DNA of 63,108 nucleotides. Source: an uncultured Lysobacteraceae bacterium. GTDB taxonomy: Bacteria > Pseudomonadota > Gammaproteobacteria > Xanthomonadales > Xanthomonadaceae. This document shows positions 47,631 through 57,041 of this stretch, piece after piece (the stretch's first letter is position 1; each line of letters begins with the position of its first letter). The DNA is taken from assembly GCA_946480825.1 (NCBI GenBank), contig CAMLLG010000015.1, positions 1-63,108 of the forward strand, in the 5' to 3' direction. The position numbers were made by a program, and so were the translations under genes. The notes under the pieces are model-generated. The model saw only the letters and a list, made by a program, of their open reading frames with translations. It was not told the origin of the DNA and did not search any database.

Positions 47631-47712
47631 CGGGCCATCGCCACAAACGCATCACGTCAGACGCACCACGCACCACGCATCGACCGCTCGTCAGCGTTCC
47701 GGAGTCAACATC

Positions 47713-49182
47713 ATGTGCGGCATTCTCGGCATCGTCGGTACCTCCGACGTCGCGGCAGCGCTCTACGACGGCCTGACCGTGCTCCAGCATCGCGGCCAGG
47801 ACGCTGCCGGCATCGCCACCGCCAACGGCACCGCGCTGCGCGTGGTGAAGGGCAACGGCCTGGTGCGCGACGCCTTCAAGCCGAACGATATGGCACTGTT
47901 GCAGGGGCGCGTCGGCATCGGCCATTGCCGCTATCCCACCGCCGGCAGCGAAGGCAGCGACGAAGCGCAGCCGTTCTACGTGAACTCGCCGTTCGGGATC
48001 GCGCTGGCGCACAACGGCAACCTGATCAACACCGACACCCTGCGCCGCGAGGTGTTCGAGCAGGACCGCCGCAACGTCAACACCGACTCCGACTCCGAAG
48101 TGCTGCTGAACGTGTTCGCGCACGAACTCGACATGCAGCGCGTGCTGACGCCGGACGCCGCGTTCCGCGCGATCGAAGGCGTGGTCCGCCGCGCCAAGGG
48201 CGGTTATGCCGTGATCACGGTGGTGCTGGGCCTCGGCCTGGTCGCGTTCCGCGACCCGAACGGCATCCGTCCGCTGGTGCTCGGCCGTCGCGATTCGGAC
48301 GCCGGCACCGAATACGCGATCGCCTCCGAGTCGGTCGCGCTGGACGTGCTCGGCTTCGAGCGCGTGCGCGACATCGCACCGGGCGAAGCGGTGGTGATCA
48401 CGCCGCGCGGCGAGCTGCATTCGCGCCAGTGCGCCGAAGGCGAACTGCGGCCATGCATCTTCGAATTCGTCTATTTCGCGCGCCCCGACTCGATGATGGA
48501 CGAGATCTCGGTGCACAAGGCGCGCATGCGCATGGGCGTCACCCTCGGCGAGAAGATCCTGCGTTTGCGCCCCGAGCACGACATCGATGTGGTGATCCCG
48601 ATCCCGGACACCTCACGCGACGCCGCGCTGGAAATCGCGAACGTCCTCGGCGTGAAATACCGCGAGGGTTTCATCAAGAACCGTTACGTCGGCCGTACCT
48701 TCATCATGCCGGGACAGGGCGAACGCGCGAAATCCGTGCGCCGCAAGCTCAATCCGATCCCGCTGGAATTCAGGAACCGGGTCGTGCTGCTGGTCGACGA
48801 TTCCATCGTCCGCGGCACCACCTCGCAGCAGATCGTGCAGATGGCGCGCGACGCCGGCGCCAAGAAGGTCTATCTCGCCTCCGCCGCGCCGCCGGTGCGC
48901 TTCCCGAACGTCTACGGCATCGACATGCCGTCGCCGGAAGAACTGGTCGCGCACGGCCGCACCGAGCAGGAAGTGCAGGAGTTGCTGGGCTGCGACTGGT
49001 TGATCTACCAGGATCTCGCCGATCTCGAATCCGCCGTCGCCGGGCCCAAGTTTCCGGGCCGTCGTTTCGACAGCTCCTGTTTCAACGGCGAGTACGTCAC
49101 CAGTGTCGACCCGGGCTATTTCGAGCGCATCAAGCAACTGCGCTCGGACGAGGCGAAGAAGAAACGGCGGTTGGCAGGCTGA
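47713..49182 (+). CDS. purF: Amidophosphoribosyltransferase
   Basis: First committed step of purine synthesis: PRPP plus glutamine to phosphoribosylamine. The 489-residue protein begins MCGILGIVG with Cys2 as the nucleophile of the N-terminal class II glutamine amidotransferase ([18 protein letters not shown]). The C-terminal phosphoribosyltransferase carries [15 protein letters not shown]. No long propeptide is present, as in E. coli PurF. Confidence 0.97.
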   Translation: MCGILGIVGTSDVAAALYDGLTVLQHRGQDAAGIATANGTALRVVKGNGLVRDAFKPNDMALLQGRVGIGHCRYPTAGSEGSDEAQPFYVNSPFGIALAHNGNLINTDTLRREVFEQDRRNVNTDSDSEVLLNVFAHELDMQRVLTPDAAFRAIEGVVRRAKGGYAVITVVLGLGLVAFRDPNGIRPLVLGRRDSDAGTEYAIASESVALDVLGFERVRDIAPGEAVVITPRGELHSRQCAEGELRPCIFEFVYFARPDSMMDEISVHKARMRMGVTLGEKILRLRPEHDIDVVIPIPDTSRDAALEIANVLGVKYREGFIKNRYVGRTFIMPGQGERAKSVRRKLNPIPLEFRNRVVLLVDDSIVRGTTSQQIVQMARDAGAKKVYLASAAPPVRFPNVYGIDMPSPEELVAHGRTEQEVQELLGCDWLIYQDLADLESAVAGPKFPGRRFDSSCFNGEYVTSVDPGYFERIKQLRSDEAKKKRRLAG

Positions 49183-49185
49183 GCG

Positions 49186-49647
49186 ATGCGTGCGCTTGCG
49201 CTCTTCGCGTCGCTGGTCTGCATTCTGTTCGCGCCCATTGCGCAAGCGTCCGGCAACGCCTGCATCGTGCCCGATCTTGGTTTGCCGCTGGCGGGCGTCG
49301 GCGCAGTGGATTGCGGTGTGGCCCGCGTCGGCAAGCGATGGCAGCGCGCGCGCGTGGCCGCTTGCGCGCGCAAGGCCATCGAGCGCGGCAAGCCGGTGCG
49401 GTTCGGTGTCGGCGTGATGGGCATCGATGCGTTCGCGTGCGACGTGGTGGTCATGGATTCCAGCAGAACCTTCTGGCTGGTCACCTTCGATTGGGATGTC
49501 GCCTTGCCGGAGGCATCGGCGTTCGTCGGTCGTTGCGCCCGGATCGATCCCGACTGGAAGGATGCCAACGGCGCCGATCATTTCGGTCCGCGCGATTGCG
49601 TCGCCGACGACGCAGCATTCGAACGCGCGAAGATCCGCCGCCCGTGA
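49186..49647 (+). CDS. Small secreted cysteine-containing protein of unknown function
   Basis: A 153-residue protein with a signal peptide (MRALALFASLVCILFAPIAQA). The mature part has six cysteines (GNACIVP, VDCGVA, AACAR, AFACDVV, GRCAR, RDCVAD), which suggests three disulfides. It begins three bases after purF and ends overlapping the next start (GTGA). I do not recognise the family. Confidence 0.65.
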   Translation: MRALALFASLVCILFAPIAQASGNACIVPDLGLPLAGVGAVDCGVARVGKRWQRARVAACARKAIERGKPVRFGVGVMGIDAFACDVVVMDSSRTFWLVTFDWDVALPEASAFVGRCARIDPDWKDANGADHFGPRDCVADDAAFERAKIRRP

Positions 49648-50465
49648 ACTTTTTCGCCGCCGCCCACGCCTGCCTCCGCGCCGCGCATCCCGACGACAAG
49701 GTCGCGCTGACCTTCGCGACCGCCGAGGCGTTCGCGCGCGGCGAACTCGCCATCAATGACGATGACGACGACGGCGCGCCTTCGCCCGAGCCGATCCGCA
49801 TGCCCGGCCGGCCCGAATGCCCGAAACTGGTGCATCCGCGCGAGCTGCCGCGACGCGGTTTCGGCAGCGACGAAGGCCGCGCCGCGTTCATCCATTCGAT
49901 TGCCCACATCGAGTTCAACGCGATCGATCTGGCCTGGGACGCGATCTATCGCTTCCGCGGCATGCCGCACGCGTACTACGTCGACTGGGCGCAGGTCGCG
50001 CACGACGAGGCGCGGCATTTCGTCATGCTGCGCAGGCGCCTGAACGATTTCGGCTGCGATTACGGCGATTTCGACGCGCACAACGGGCTGTGGGAAATGG
50101 CCGAGAAGACCGCGCACAGCGTTCTGGAACGGATGGCGCTGGTGCCTCGGGTGCTCGAAGCGCGCGGGCTCGACGTGACTCCGGGAATGATCGTCAAACT
50201 GCGGCAGCTTCGTGACGACGCCACTGCGGACATTCTCGACGTCATCCTGCGCGAGGAGATCGGCCATGTCGCCGCGGGCTCGCGCTGGTTCCGCTGGTGC
50301 TGCGAACGCGCGGGCGTCGCGCCGGAAGTGACGTTCCGGGAATTGTTGATCCAATACGGTCGCGGCGTGCTCTACGGTCCGTTCAATCTCGATGCGCGCA
50401 GTGCGGCGGGTTTCAGCGAGGAAGAACTCGCGGCGCTGCAGAGCGCGGTCGCGGAGATGGCGTGA
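49644..50465 (+). CDS. DUF455 ferritin-like (MiaE-fold) protein
   Basis: A 273-residue helical protein. The GTG at 49644 overlaps the preceding TGA. Diiron-ligand patterns of the DUF455 family are visible: SIAHIEFNAIDLAWDAIYRF, WAQVAHDEARHFVML and LREEIGHVAAGSRWF. This places it in the ferritin-like superfamily with a probable non-haem diiron centre. The reaction is unknown. A 9-bp tandem repeat spans its stop codon. Confidence 0.83.
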   Translation: MNFFAAAHACLRAAHPDDKVALTFATAEAFARGELAINDDDDDGAPSPEPIRMPGRPECPKLVHPRELPRRGFGSDEGRAAFIHSIAHIEFNAIDLAWDAIYRFRGMPHAYYVDWAQVAHDEARHFVMLRRRLNDFGCDYGDFDAHNGLWEMAEKTAHSVLERMALVPRVLEARGLDVTPGMIVKLRQLRDDATADILDVILREEIGHVAAGSRWFRWCCERAGVAPEVTFRELLIQYGRGVLYGPFNLDARSAAGFSEEELAALQSAVAEMA

Positions 50466-50483
50466 ATGGCGTGAATGGCGTGA
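50457..50483. repeat. Three tandem 9-bp repeats across a stop codon
   Basis: ATGGCGTGA is repeated three times in direct tandem; the first copy contains the true TGA of the DUF455 gene. Each unit contains its own ATG and TGA. Confidence 0.8.
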
Positions 50484-50643
50484 TATGGCGTCGTGGCGGG
50501 CGCGGTCTTGGCGTGCATCGATCGCAGAGGCCGGCCGATCAACGGCGCTGGAGCGTGTTCCGCGAGTATGCGCATAATGCGCCGGAACCCTCCGCATGCA
50601 GCGCGGCGGATGCGCCGGAAGCCAAACAACTCAGGAGAACGCC

Positions 50644-50838
50644 ATGAAATCGCTCGAACGCCGCAAGCGGGACGTATTGTTGGTGCTGAACACGCTCACC
50701 GTCGTGTTTCTGATGCTCGGTCTCTTCATCGCGGTTCCGTATCTGGGCGGTGCGCTGATCAGCGGCGGCATGACCCTGCTGTACCTGCGCAGCCACCGCG
50801 CCGCGCCGACGACGCCCACGGCGTCTCCGACGACCTGA
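50644..50838 (+). CDS. Small two-helix membrane protein
   Basis: A 64-residue protein: basic start MKSLERRKRDV, two hydrophobic segments (~12-32 and 34-49) and a Thr/Pro-rich tail. CAGGAGAACGCC gives a good SD before ATG 50644. It is likely an inner-membrane protein of unknown function; it could be a regulator of a neighbouring membrane enzyme. Confidence 0.55.
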   Translation: MKSLERRKRDVLLVLNTLTVVFLMLGLFIAVPYLGGALISGGMTLLYLRSHRAAPTTPTASPTT

Positions 50839-50907
50839 GCGCATCGCGCGCGCGACCGGCGGCATGCAACGCCGCCGGTTACTCCGACCGCGAATGATTC
50901 GGCGGAT

Positions 50908-51651
50908 TCACGACGGCAGCGCCGACAGTGCGACGCCGCCCGCCTCCACGCGCAGCACCGAGCCCTGCGTGTACCAATCCCCCAGCACGATGCGCCGGCA
51001 GGCGCGGCCGTTCACGTCGATCGCGTGGATCGCCGGCCGGTGGGTATGGCCGTGGATCATCGTGCGCAGCCCATAGCGGGCGAAGGTGTCGCGCACCGCC
51101 GCCGGCGCGACGTCGGTGACAGTCTCGAACTGCGCGCGGTCGTCGGCCTTCATCGCCTGCTGTCGCTGCTGGCTGGCCGCGCGGGCCTGCGCCGCGAACG
51201 CGAGTCGTCCGGCCAGCGGCTGCGCCAGGAAGCGCGCGCGCCACGCCGGGTCGCGGGTCTGCGCGCGGAACGCCTGATAGGCGTGATCGTCGGTGCAGAG
51301 GGTGTCGCCATGCATCAGCAGCACCGGTTCGCCGTCGAGCAGGATCACCGCATTTTCGGGCAGCAGGCGCACGCCCGCGCGGCGTGCGAAGGCCTGCCCG
51401 ACCAGGAAGTCGCGATTGCCGTGCTGGAAGAACACCGGCACGCCGGCCGCGTGCAATCCGCGAAGCTTGTCGATGACGAAGGCGCCGGTCTCCGACGGAT
51501 CGTCGTCGCCGACCCACGCTTCGAACAGGTCGCCGAGGATGTACAGGGCCTTGGCGCCGCGGGCCTCGCCGTCGATGAAATCGCCGAAGAGGCGGGTGAC
51601 CTCGGGGCGCTCGGGATCGAGGTGGAGGTCGGAGATGAAGAGGGTCGTCAT
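50908..51651 (-). CDS. lpxH: UDP-2,3-diacylglucosamine diphosphatase
   Basis: Hydrolyses UDP-2,3-diacylglucosamine to lipid X in lipid A synthesis at the membrane. The 247-residue calcineurin-like phosphoesterase has [46 protein letters not shown] and the IHGHTHRPA site. All metal ligands are present. It is transcribed away from the gltX promoter region. Confidence 0.96.
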   Translation of the reverse strand: MTTLFISDLHLDPERPEVTRLFGDFIDGEARGAKALYILGDLFEAWVGDDDPSETGAFVIDKLRGLHAAGVPVFFQHGNRDFLVGQAFARRAGVRLLPENAVILLDGEPVLLMHGDTLCTDDHAYQAFRAQTRDPAWRARFLAQPLAGRLAFAAQARAASQQRQQAMKADDRAQFETVTDVAPAAVRDTFARYGLRTMIHGHTHRPAIHAIDVNGRACRRIVLGDWYTQGSVLRVEAGGVALSALPS

Positions 51652-51697
51652 GCGGGAATTGTAATGGCGGGCGGCGATCGATGGCCTGCCGATCCTG

Positions 51698-51794
51698 TCA
51701 TTCCGAACCCCGGCATCATCGGGGTGAGGGACCTGCTGTCGCTGTTGTCCTGCGAAGCATCGAAGCAGGGTTCTCGCCTCCGGCTGGGGATGAC
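51698..51794. repeat. REP-like imperfect palindrome, copy 2
   Basis: The left arm TGTCATTCCGAACCCC...GGGTGAGGGACCTG and right arm CAGGGTTCTCGCCTCCGGCTGGGGATGACC mirror each other and match the arms of the element at 9896-9978. It lies between lpxH and gltX. Confidence 0.72.
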
Positions 51795-51869
51795 CGCCAT
51801 GTTTCAGGTCGGAATACGCCGGCCCGACCGGTTAAAATCGCGCCTTTCCTGTTTCCCGGCCCCATCCGA

Positions 51870-53285
51870 ATGACCATCCGCACCCGCTTCGCCCCCAGCC
51901 CGACCGGCTATCTGCACATCGGCGGCGCGCGCACCGCGCTGTACTGCTGGCTGGCCTCGCGCCACGCCGGCGGCAAGTTCGTGCTGCGGATCGAGGACAC
52001 CGACCGCGAACGCAGCACGCAGGCGGCGATCGACGCGATTCTCGACGCGATGACCTGGCTCGGCCTGAACTACGACGAAGGCCCGATCTACCAGACCCAT
52101 CGTCTCGATCGCTATCGCGAAGTCGCCGAAGCCATGGTCGCCGCCGGTACCGCGTATTACGCCTACGAGACCAAAGAAGCCCTCGAGGCGATGCGCGAGG
52201 CGGCGCTCGCGGCGAAGGAGAAGCCGCGCTACAACGGCGCCTATCGCGACGCCAACGCCGGCTGGCGCGACGACCCGAACCGCGTGATCCGCTTCAGGAA
52301 TCCGATCGGCGGCACCGTGGCCTGGGACGATCTGGTCAAGGGCCGGATCGAGATCGCGAACGATGAACTGGACGATCTGGTGATCTTCCGTTCCGATGGC
52401 TACGCCACCTACAACTTCGCGGTCGTGGTCGACGACATCGACATGGGCATCACCGATGTCGTCCGCGGCGACGATCACGTCAACAACACGCCGCGGCAGA
52501 TCAACATCTACAAGGCGCTGGGCGCGCCGGTGCCGAATTTCGCGCATCTGCCGATGATCCTCGACGAGGACGGCGCCAAACTGTCCAAGCGCACCGGCGC
52601 CGCCGACGTGATGCAGTATCGCGATGCCGGCTATCTGCCGCATGCGCTGCTGAACTATCTGGTGCGTCTGGGCTGGTCGCACGGCGACCAGGAAATCTTC
52701 AGCCTCGACGAGATGATCACGCTGTTCGAGCTGAAGGACGTGAACCCGAAGGCCTCGCGCCTGGACATGGCGAAGCTCGGCTGGCTCAACCAGCAGTACC
52801 TCAAGAACGACGACCCGGCCGCGGTGGCGCCGCATCTGGCGTGGCATCTGCGCAACGTGGGCTACGATTTGTCGAAGGGCCCGGCGCCCGTCGACATCGT
52901 CATCGCGCTGCGCGACCGGGTGCAGACGCTGAAGGACATGGCCGAGCGCGCGGCGGTGTGGTTCCGCCCGCTGACGACCTACGACGAGGCCGCCGTCGCC
53001 AAGCACCTCAAGCCCGAAACCGCCGCGGCGCTTGCGGATGCCCGCGCGCGTCTCGCGCAGTTGTCGACATGGACCACCGAGACCGTCAGCGCCGCCCTGC
53101 ACGAGACCGCCGAAGCGCTGGGTCTCGGCATGGGCAAGGTGGCGCAGCCGATGCGGGTGGCGATCACCGGCACCCAGGTCAGCCCGGACATCTCGCACAC
53201 GGTCTATCTGGCCGGGCAGGGCGAAGCGCTCGCGCGGATCGATGTGGCGCTCGCGAAGATGCCACCGGCGAACGCTGCCGATTGA
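51870..53285 (+). CDS. gltX: Glutamyl-tRNA synthetase
   Basis: Charges tRNA-Glu. The 471-residue class I synthetase carries the HIGH-like motif [12 protein letters not shown] and the KMSKS-like KLSKRTG, with [12 protein letters not shown] and FAPSPTG at the start. The usual N-terminus is [13 protein letters not shown], so ATG 51870 was chosen over an upstream read-through. The C-terminal anticodon-binding cage is complete. zur follows 58 bases later. Confidence 0.97.
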   Translation: MTIRTRFAPSPTGYLHIGGARTALYCWLASRHAGGKFVLRIEDTDRERSTQAAIDAILDAMTWLGLNYDEGPIYQTHRLDRYREVAEAMVAAGTAYYAYETKEALEAMREAALAAKEKPRYNGAYRDANAGWRDDPNRVIRFRNPIGGTVAWDDLVKGRIEIANDELDDLVIFRSDGYATYNFAVVVDDIDMGITDVVRGDDHVNNTPRQINIYKALGAPVPNFAHLPMILDEDGAKLSKRTGAADVMQYRDAGYLPHALLNYLVRLGWSHGDQEIFSLDEMITLFELKDVNPKASRLDMAKLGWLNQQYLKNDDPAAVAPHLAWHLRNVGYDLSKGPAPVDIVIALRDRVQTLKDMAERAAVWFRPLTTYDEAAVAKHLKPETAAALADARARLAQLSTWTTETVSAALHETAEALGLGMGKVAQPMRVAITGTQVSPDISHTVYLAGQGEALARIDVALAKMPPANAAD

Positions 53286-53343
53286 ACGCTGCGTCCGCGG
53301 CCGGCGGCTTGAGTCCGCACCGGCCCGGCGCCATCATCCGGAC

Positions 53344-53841
53344 ATGACCCATCCCTGCACCGACCCTTCGCATCACGTTCACGACGCACCGAGCTTCGTG
53401 GACGCGGTCGAACGCGCCTGCCGCGAGCGCGGTCTGCGGTTGACGCCGATCCGCGCGCGGGTGCTCGGACTGATCGCGGCGCAGGGCAAGCCGATCAAGG
53501 CCTACGACCTGCTCGACCGCATCCGCGCCGACAAGCTCGACGACGAAGACAGCGCCGGCGCCGCCGCGCCGCCGACCGTGTATCGCGCGCTGGATTTCCT
53601 GCTCGCGAACGGTTTCATCCACAAGCTCGAATCGGTCAACGCCTTCGTCGCCTGCCATCACCCCAGCACCGCGCAACACTCGGTACCGTTCCTCATCTGC
53701 GACCGCTGCCACGGCGCGGTGGAACTGGAAGACGAGCGCATCGTCGCGCTGCTCGACGAAAAGGCGCGCGCCCTCGGCTTCGTGCCGCAGGCGCAGACCC
53801 TGGAAGTGCACGGACTCTGCGCGCGCTGCGCCGAGGGGTAA
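53344..53841 (+). CDS. zur: Fur-family zinc regulator
   Basis: A 165-residue metalloregulator with an N-terminal winged helix (RGLRLTPIRARVLGLIA, PPTVYRALDFLLANGFIHKLES) and a dimerisation domain with the two structural CxxC motifs LICDRCHGAV and LCARCAEG. A His-rich N-terminus (HPCTDPSHHVHD) and HHPSTAQH add zinc ligands. The adjacent ZnuD-like receptor and MerC genes with a Zur box support Zur rather than Fur or PerR. Confidence 0.92.
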   Translation: MTHPCTDPSHHVHDAPSFVDAVERACRERGLRLTPIRARVLGLIAAQGKPIKAYDLLDRIRADKLDDEDSAGAAAPPTVYRALDFLLANGFIHKLESVNAFVACHHPSTAQHSVPFLICDRCHGAVELEDERIVALLDEKARALGFVPQAQTLEVHGLCARCAEG

Positions 53842-53930
53842 CGGGGGCGCGACGATCCAGGAGAAAAGCGTGATGCCGAAGGTACGGTCTCACATCGCCG
53901 AGTCGCGGGCATGCCGACACCTCTCCGCAG

Positions 53931-53990
53931 AAAAAGTGCACCCGCCGCAGTCGCTGTCCGGGAGAGAGTGGACAGCGGTGCGGCGGGTGC
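53931..53990 (-). terminator. Long terminator hairpin of the TonB receptor gene
   Basis: An outer 12-bp stem GCACCCGCCGCA/TGCGGCGGGTGC and an inner 8-bp stem CGCTGTCC/GGACAGCG form one extended hairpin. AAAAA precedes it on the plus strand, giving a U run for the minus-strand transcript. Confidence 0.85.
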
Positions 53991-54035
53991 GGGGGCGCCG
54001 TGCCGGTCGCGCAGTGTGGCGACCGGATGTGACGA

Positions 54036-56096
54036 TCAGAAGAACAGACGGACGCCGGCGCTGAAATTGCGTCCCGGCAGCAACACGTTGTCCTTCAGGA
54101 ACGAGGTGTGGACGCGCGCATCGGCATCGCCGAGGTTGCGGCCGTCCAGGAACACTTCCCAACCGTAATCGTCGGTGTCCCAGTGCCAGGCGAAGTGCGC
54201 GTCGACCAGGGTGTAGCCGGCGGTTGCGCTTTCGCCCGCAGCGACATCGTCCTGACGCAGCACGCGGGTGGCGCCGAGGCCCGCACGCCACTGGTCGGTC
54301 TGCCAGTTCAGGTCCAGACCGACGCGCGACGGCGCGATCCGCGGCAGATCGCGATCGGTCGCGGACGCGACGCCATCGAGTTCGCCGCGCACGTGATCGC
54401 CGAACACGCGCAGGTCGAGTTTGCCGCGCTCGTCGTCGAGCAGATGCGCGATCACTTCCGCCTCGATGCCGCGGAAGCGCGCATCGTCCTGGGTCCACAC
54501 GCGGATCGGCAGCGGATCCTCGCCCGGTTCCGGCGGTGTGAGCAGGCCGGTGTCGGCGAGATAGATGAAGCCATCGAAGCGGGTGTGATAGACCGAGGCC
54601 TTCGCGTCGAAGCGATCGCCGTGATAGTGCAGACCGAGTTCGATCTGGTCCGCACGTTCCTCGCGCATGGTCGAGTCGCCGATTTCGTACGACGCGGTGG
54701 CGACGTGCGGGCCATCGGCGAACAGTTCTTCTTCCGCCGGCGCGCGCTCGGCGCGGTCGAGGTTGAGGCTGACGCGCCAGGCATCGCTGAAGCGCCACAG
54801 TGCGCCGGCCGAGAAACTCATCGGGCTGAAGCCGCGGCGCGGCAGGCCGGCGGCATCGGTGCGCACGCGGTCGGCGCGCACGCCGAGATCGAGTTGGAAG
54901 GCGTCCCACTGGCCGTGCTCCATCCAGAACAGGCCGTGCGAGCGGGTCTTGGTGCGCGGAACGAAGGCTTCGTCGCCGATCGCTTCGAACGCGCGTTCGC
55001 CGGACTGCAGGCCGATCGCGCCGGTCCACGCGCCGAAGGCCTTGTGGGTGAGTTCGATCCGGCCTTCGTCGGCGTCGTTGGTGAAGGAGGTGCCGACTTC
55101 CGCACCTTCGAATTCGGTGTGCTCGTATGCGGTGTGCGCGAATCCGAAGCGCAGGCCGTCGAAGATCCAGAAGTCGCGATTCACGCCCGCCTTCAGTTCG
55201 AAGCGGTTCTGCAGCATGTCCAGCGAAACGCCGGCCTCGCCGGCGGCGGCGTCTCCCGGTTCGCCGGGATTGCCATAGCGATTGTCGTAGCGCGAGAAGG
55301 ACACGCCGAGGAAACCGTCCGCGCCGATGTACGACGCGGCGAGCGCGCCGGTGCGCGTCTTCACGAAGCTGTTCAACTGCTTGCCGTCGGGCGTGTCGTA
55401 ATCGTCCTGGTCGCGATACACGCCATCGGCGTGCAGCACCAGCGCGCCGTCGGCGCCGGATGCGTCGACGCGGGCCATCGCGGTGCGGCCCCGGTTGACG
55501 CTGTCGTAGCGCAGTTCCGCGCGGCCACCGACGGTGTCGTCCAGCGCGCGCTCGGCGATGCGGCCGTCGACCACGTTGACCACACCGCCGATGGCGCCGC
55601 TGCCGTAGAGAAGCGTGGCCGGGCCCTTCAGCACTTCGATCTGATCGGCCAGGAAGGGTTCGACCGCGGTCGCGTGATCCTGACTGATGGTCGACACGTC
55701 CTGACTGCCGAGGCCGCCGGACAGCACGCCGACGCGTGGACCGTCGAGGCCGCGGATGATCGGACGGCCGACGCCGGCGCCGAAATTCGAGGTCTGCACG
55801 CCCGGAACCTTGTCGAGGGTTTCGCCGAGCGTGGCCGACTTGGTCCGGTCCAGGCGCTCGCCGGCCAGCACTTCGACCGGCTGGCTCAATTCCTCCGCGG
55901 TTTGCCGCAGCGGGCTGGCGGTCACGACGATGCGGTCGATCTCCTGCGCGGCGTCGTGTCGGGGATCCTTTCCGTCCGCGTTCTGGGCCAGAGCGAGGGT
56001 CGGCAGCGCGAGACCGAGGGCGAGGGACAGGCCGATGAACAGCCGATGGTGATCGGGGCGACGACGAACGGCGCCGGAATGCGGGAAATCAGGCAT
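54036..56096 (-). CDS. znuD: TonB-dependent receptor, probable zinc receptor (ZnuD-like)
   Basis: A 686-residue outer-membrane receptor. A signal sequence (~residues 18-38) is followed by a TonB-box-like IDRIVVTASPL. The plug domain follows (LGETLDKVPGVQTSNFG, GRPIIRGLDGPRVGVLSGG, LYGSGAIGGVVNVVDGRI), then a 22-strand barrel ending GRNFSAGVRLFF. Length and plug fit the ZnuD group; zinc specificity is inferred from the adjacent zur gene and the operator. ATG 56096 was preferred to one ten codons upstream. Confidence 0.88.
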   Translation of the reverse strand: MPDFPHSGAVRRRPDHHRLFIGLSLALGLALPTLALAQNADGKDPRHDAAQEIDRIVVTASPLRQTAEELSQPVEVLAGERLDRTKSATLGETLDKVPGVQTSNFGAGVGRPIIRGLDGPRVGVLSGGLGSQDVSTISQDHATAVEPFLADQIEVLKGPATLLYGSGAIGGVVNVVDGRIAERALDDTVGGRAELRYDSVNRGRTAMARVDASGADGALVLHADGVYRDQDDYDTPDGKQLNSFVKTRTGALAASYIGADGFLGVSFSRYDNRYGNPGEPGDAAAGEAGVSLDMLQNRFELKAGVNRDFWIFDGLRFGFAHTAYEHTEFEGAEVGTSFTNDADEGRIELTHKAFGAWTGAIGLQSGERAFEAIGDEAFVPRTKTRSHGLFWMEHGQWDAFQLDLGVRADRVRTDAAGLPRRGFSPMSFSAGALWRFSDAWRVSLNLDRAERAPAEEELFADGPHVATASYEIGDSTMREERADQIELGLHYHGDRFDAKASVYHTRFDGFIYLADTGLLTPPEPGEDPLPIRVWTQDDARFRGIEAEVIAHLLDDERGKLDLRVFGDHVRGELDGVASATDRDLPRIAPSRVGLDLNWQTDQWRAGLGATRVLRQDDVAAGESATAGYTLVDAHFAWHWDTDDYGWEVFLDGRNLGDADARVHTSFLKDNVLLPGRNFSAGVRLFF

Positions 56097-56126
56097 GGGT
56101 TGCGGGTACACTGGTGGACGACGCAA

Positions 56127-56144
56127 GAATGTTATAATGTTTCA
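56127..56144. promoter_or_regulatory. Candidate Zur box between znuD and the MerC gene
   Basis: GAATGTTATAATGTTTCA is an A/T-rich near-palindrome centred on TTATAA. It resembles the proteobacterial Zur consensus (GAAATGTTATAACATTTC-like) and lies 31 bases from the receptor start and 26 bases from the MerC start. It stands out in this GC-rich sequence. Confidence 0.72.
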
Positions 56145-56169
56145 CTACGGTTCGCACCTCCCGGAAGTC

Positions 56170-56595
56170 ATGCGCAAATCCGCCCACACCCTGCACAAGG
56201 CCGATCGCGTCGGATTCGTCGCGTCGATGCTGTGCGCGGCGCACTGCGCGCTGTTGCCGGTGGTGATCGCGCTGCTGCCTGCGTTCGGCGTGACCAGTTC
56301 GATCAACGAGCACTTCGAGGAAGGGTTCGCCGTCTTCGCCACCGTGCTCGGCCTCGTGGCTCTGATCACCGGCTATCGCCGTCACCGCGCGCTGCACGCA
56401 CTGGCGCTGCTGGTGCCGGGGCTGGTCATCGTTTGGGTCGGCGTGCTGTATCCGCCGCTGCATCATTCGGTCCTGCCGCATGCGGTGGCGATGACGGTCG
56501 GCGGCTGCCTGGTCGCGCTGGCGCATCTCGCCAATCTGCGCCTCAACCGCGAATTCGGCCATTCCGGCGCCTGCGACGCGACCTGCGCCCACTGA
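56170..56595 (+). CDS. MerC-domain metal transport protein
   Basis: A 141-residue membrane protein with four hydrophobic helices. The first has the MerC-like pair FVASMLCAAHCALLPV (Cys22, Cys26); the C-terminus has HSGACDATCAH, another Cys/His cluster. MerC proteins move mercury in resistance operons, but chromosomal ones beside zinc receptors likely handle zinc. ATG 56170 is preferred because the earlier ATG 56137 lies inside the Zur box. Confidence 0.82.
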   Translation: MRKSAHTLHKADRVGFVASMLCAAHCALLPVVIALLPAFGVTSSINEHFEEGFAVFATVLGLVALITGYRRHRALHALALLVPGLVIVWVGVLYPPLHHSVLPHAVAMTVGGCLVALAHLANLRLNREFGHSGACDATCAH

Positions 56596-56656
56596 TCTGC
56601 TAGGCTTTGCGGCCCCGAGCCCCGAGCCCCGCGTTCCAGTGGCGGCGACGGGGCCA

Positions 56657-56694
56657 TCTTCGATCCAGGTTCTTCCATCCAGGTTCTTCGATCC
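56657..56694. repeat. 14-bp tandem repeat, 2.7 copies
   Basis: TCTTCGATCCAGGT, then TCTTCCATCCAGGT, then TCTTCGATCC in direct tandem, in the leader of the THX gene. A CCCCGAG triple repeat lies just upstream at 56613-56633. Confidence 0.78.
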
Positions 56695-56771
56695 GTGCAG
56701 CGCCTTCCGGCGATTCCGCATGGGCGTTCCAGTCATCAGATCCAACAGCCATCAAGATTCAGGAGTCCGTC

Positions 56772-56960
56772 ATGGGTAAAGGCGACCGCAAGACCGCCAA
56801 AGGCAAGCGTTACAACTCCAGCTACGGCAATGCCCGTTCGCACGCCGTGAAGGCGGTGGCCGGTGCCGCCGCGCCGGTCGCGAAGAAGGCCGCGGCCAAG
56901 CCGGCCGCCAAGCCGGTCGTGAAGAAGGCCGTGGCGAAGAAGACCGCCGCCAAGGAGTGA
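56772..56960 (+). CDS. 30S ribosomal protein THX-like
   Basis: A 62-residue, very basic protein. MGKGDRKTAKGKRYNSSYGN matches the THX/bS22-like family core, followed by a Lys/Ala tail (AKKAAAKPAAKPV). THX fills a cavity in the 30S head. The tail is longer than in Thermus but usual for xanthomonads as I recall. A strong AGGAG SD is upstream. Confidence 0.85.
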   Translation: MGKGDRKTAKGKRYNSSYGNARSHAVKAVAGAAAPVAKKAAAKPAAKPVVKKAVAKKTAAKE

Positions 56961-56983
56961 TCGGACCCGGTCCGTCGCTCGAT

Positions 56984-57009
56984 CGAAACCCCGCTTCGGC
57001 GGGGTTTCG
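56984..57009. terminator. Terminator between THX and the radical SAM gene
   Basis: A perfect 11-bp stem CGAAACCCCGC/GCGGGGTTTCG with a TTCG tetraloop between convergent genes. Confidence 0.9.
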
Positions 57010-57041
57010 CGTTTTCCGGTCGGGACTCGGGAGCCGCAGGG

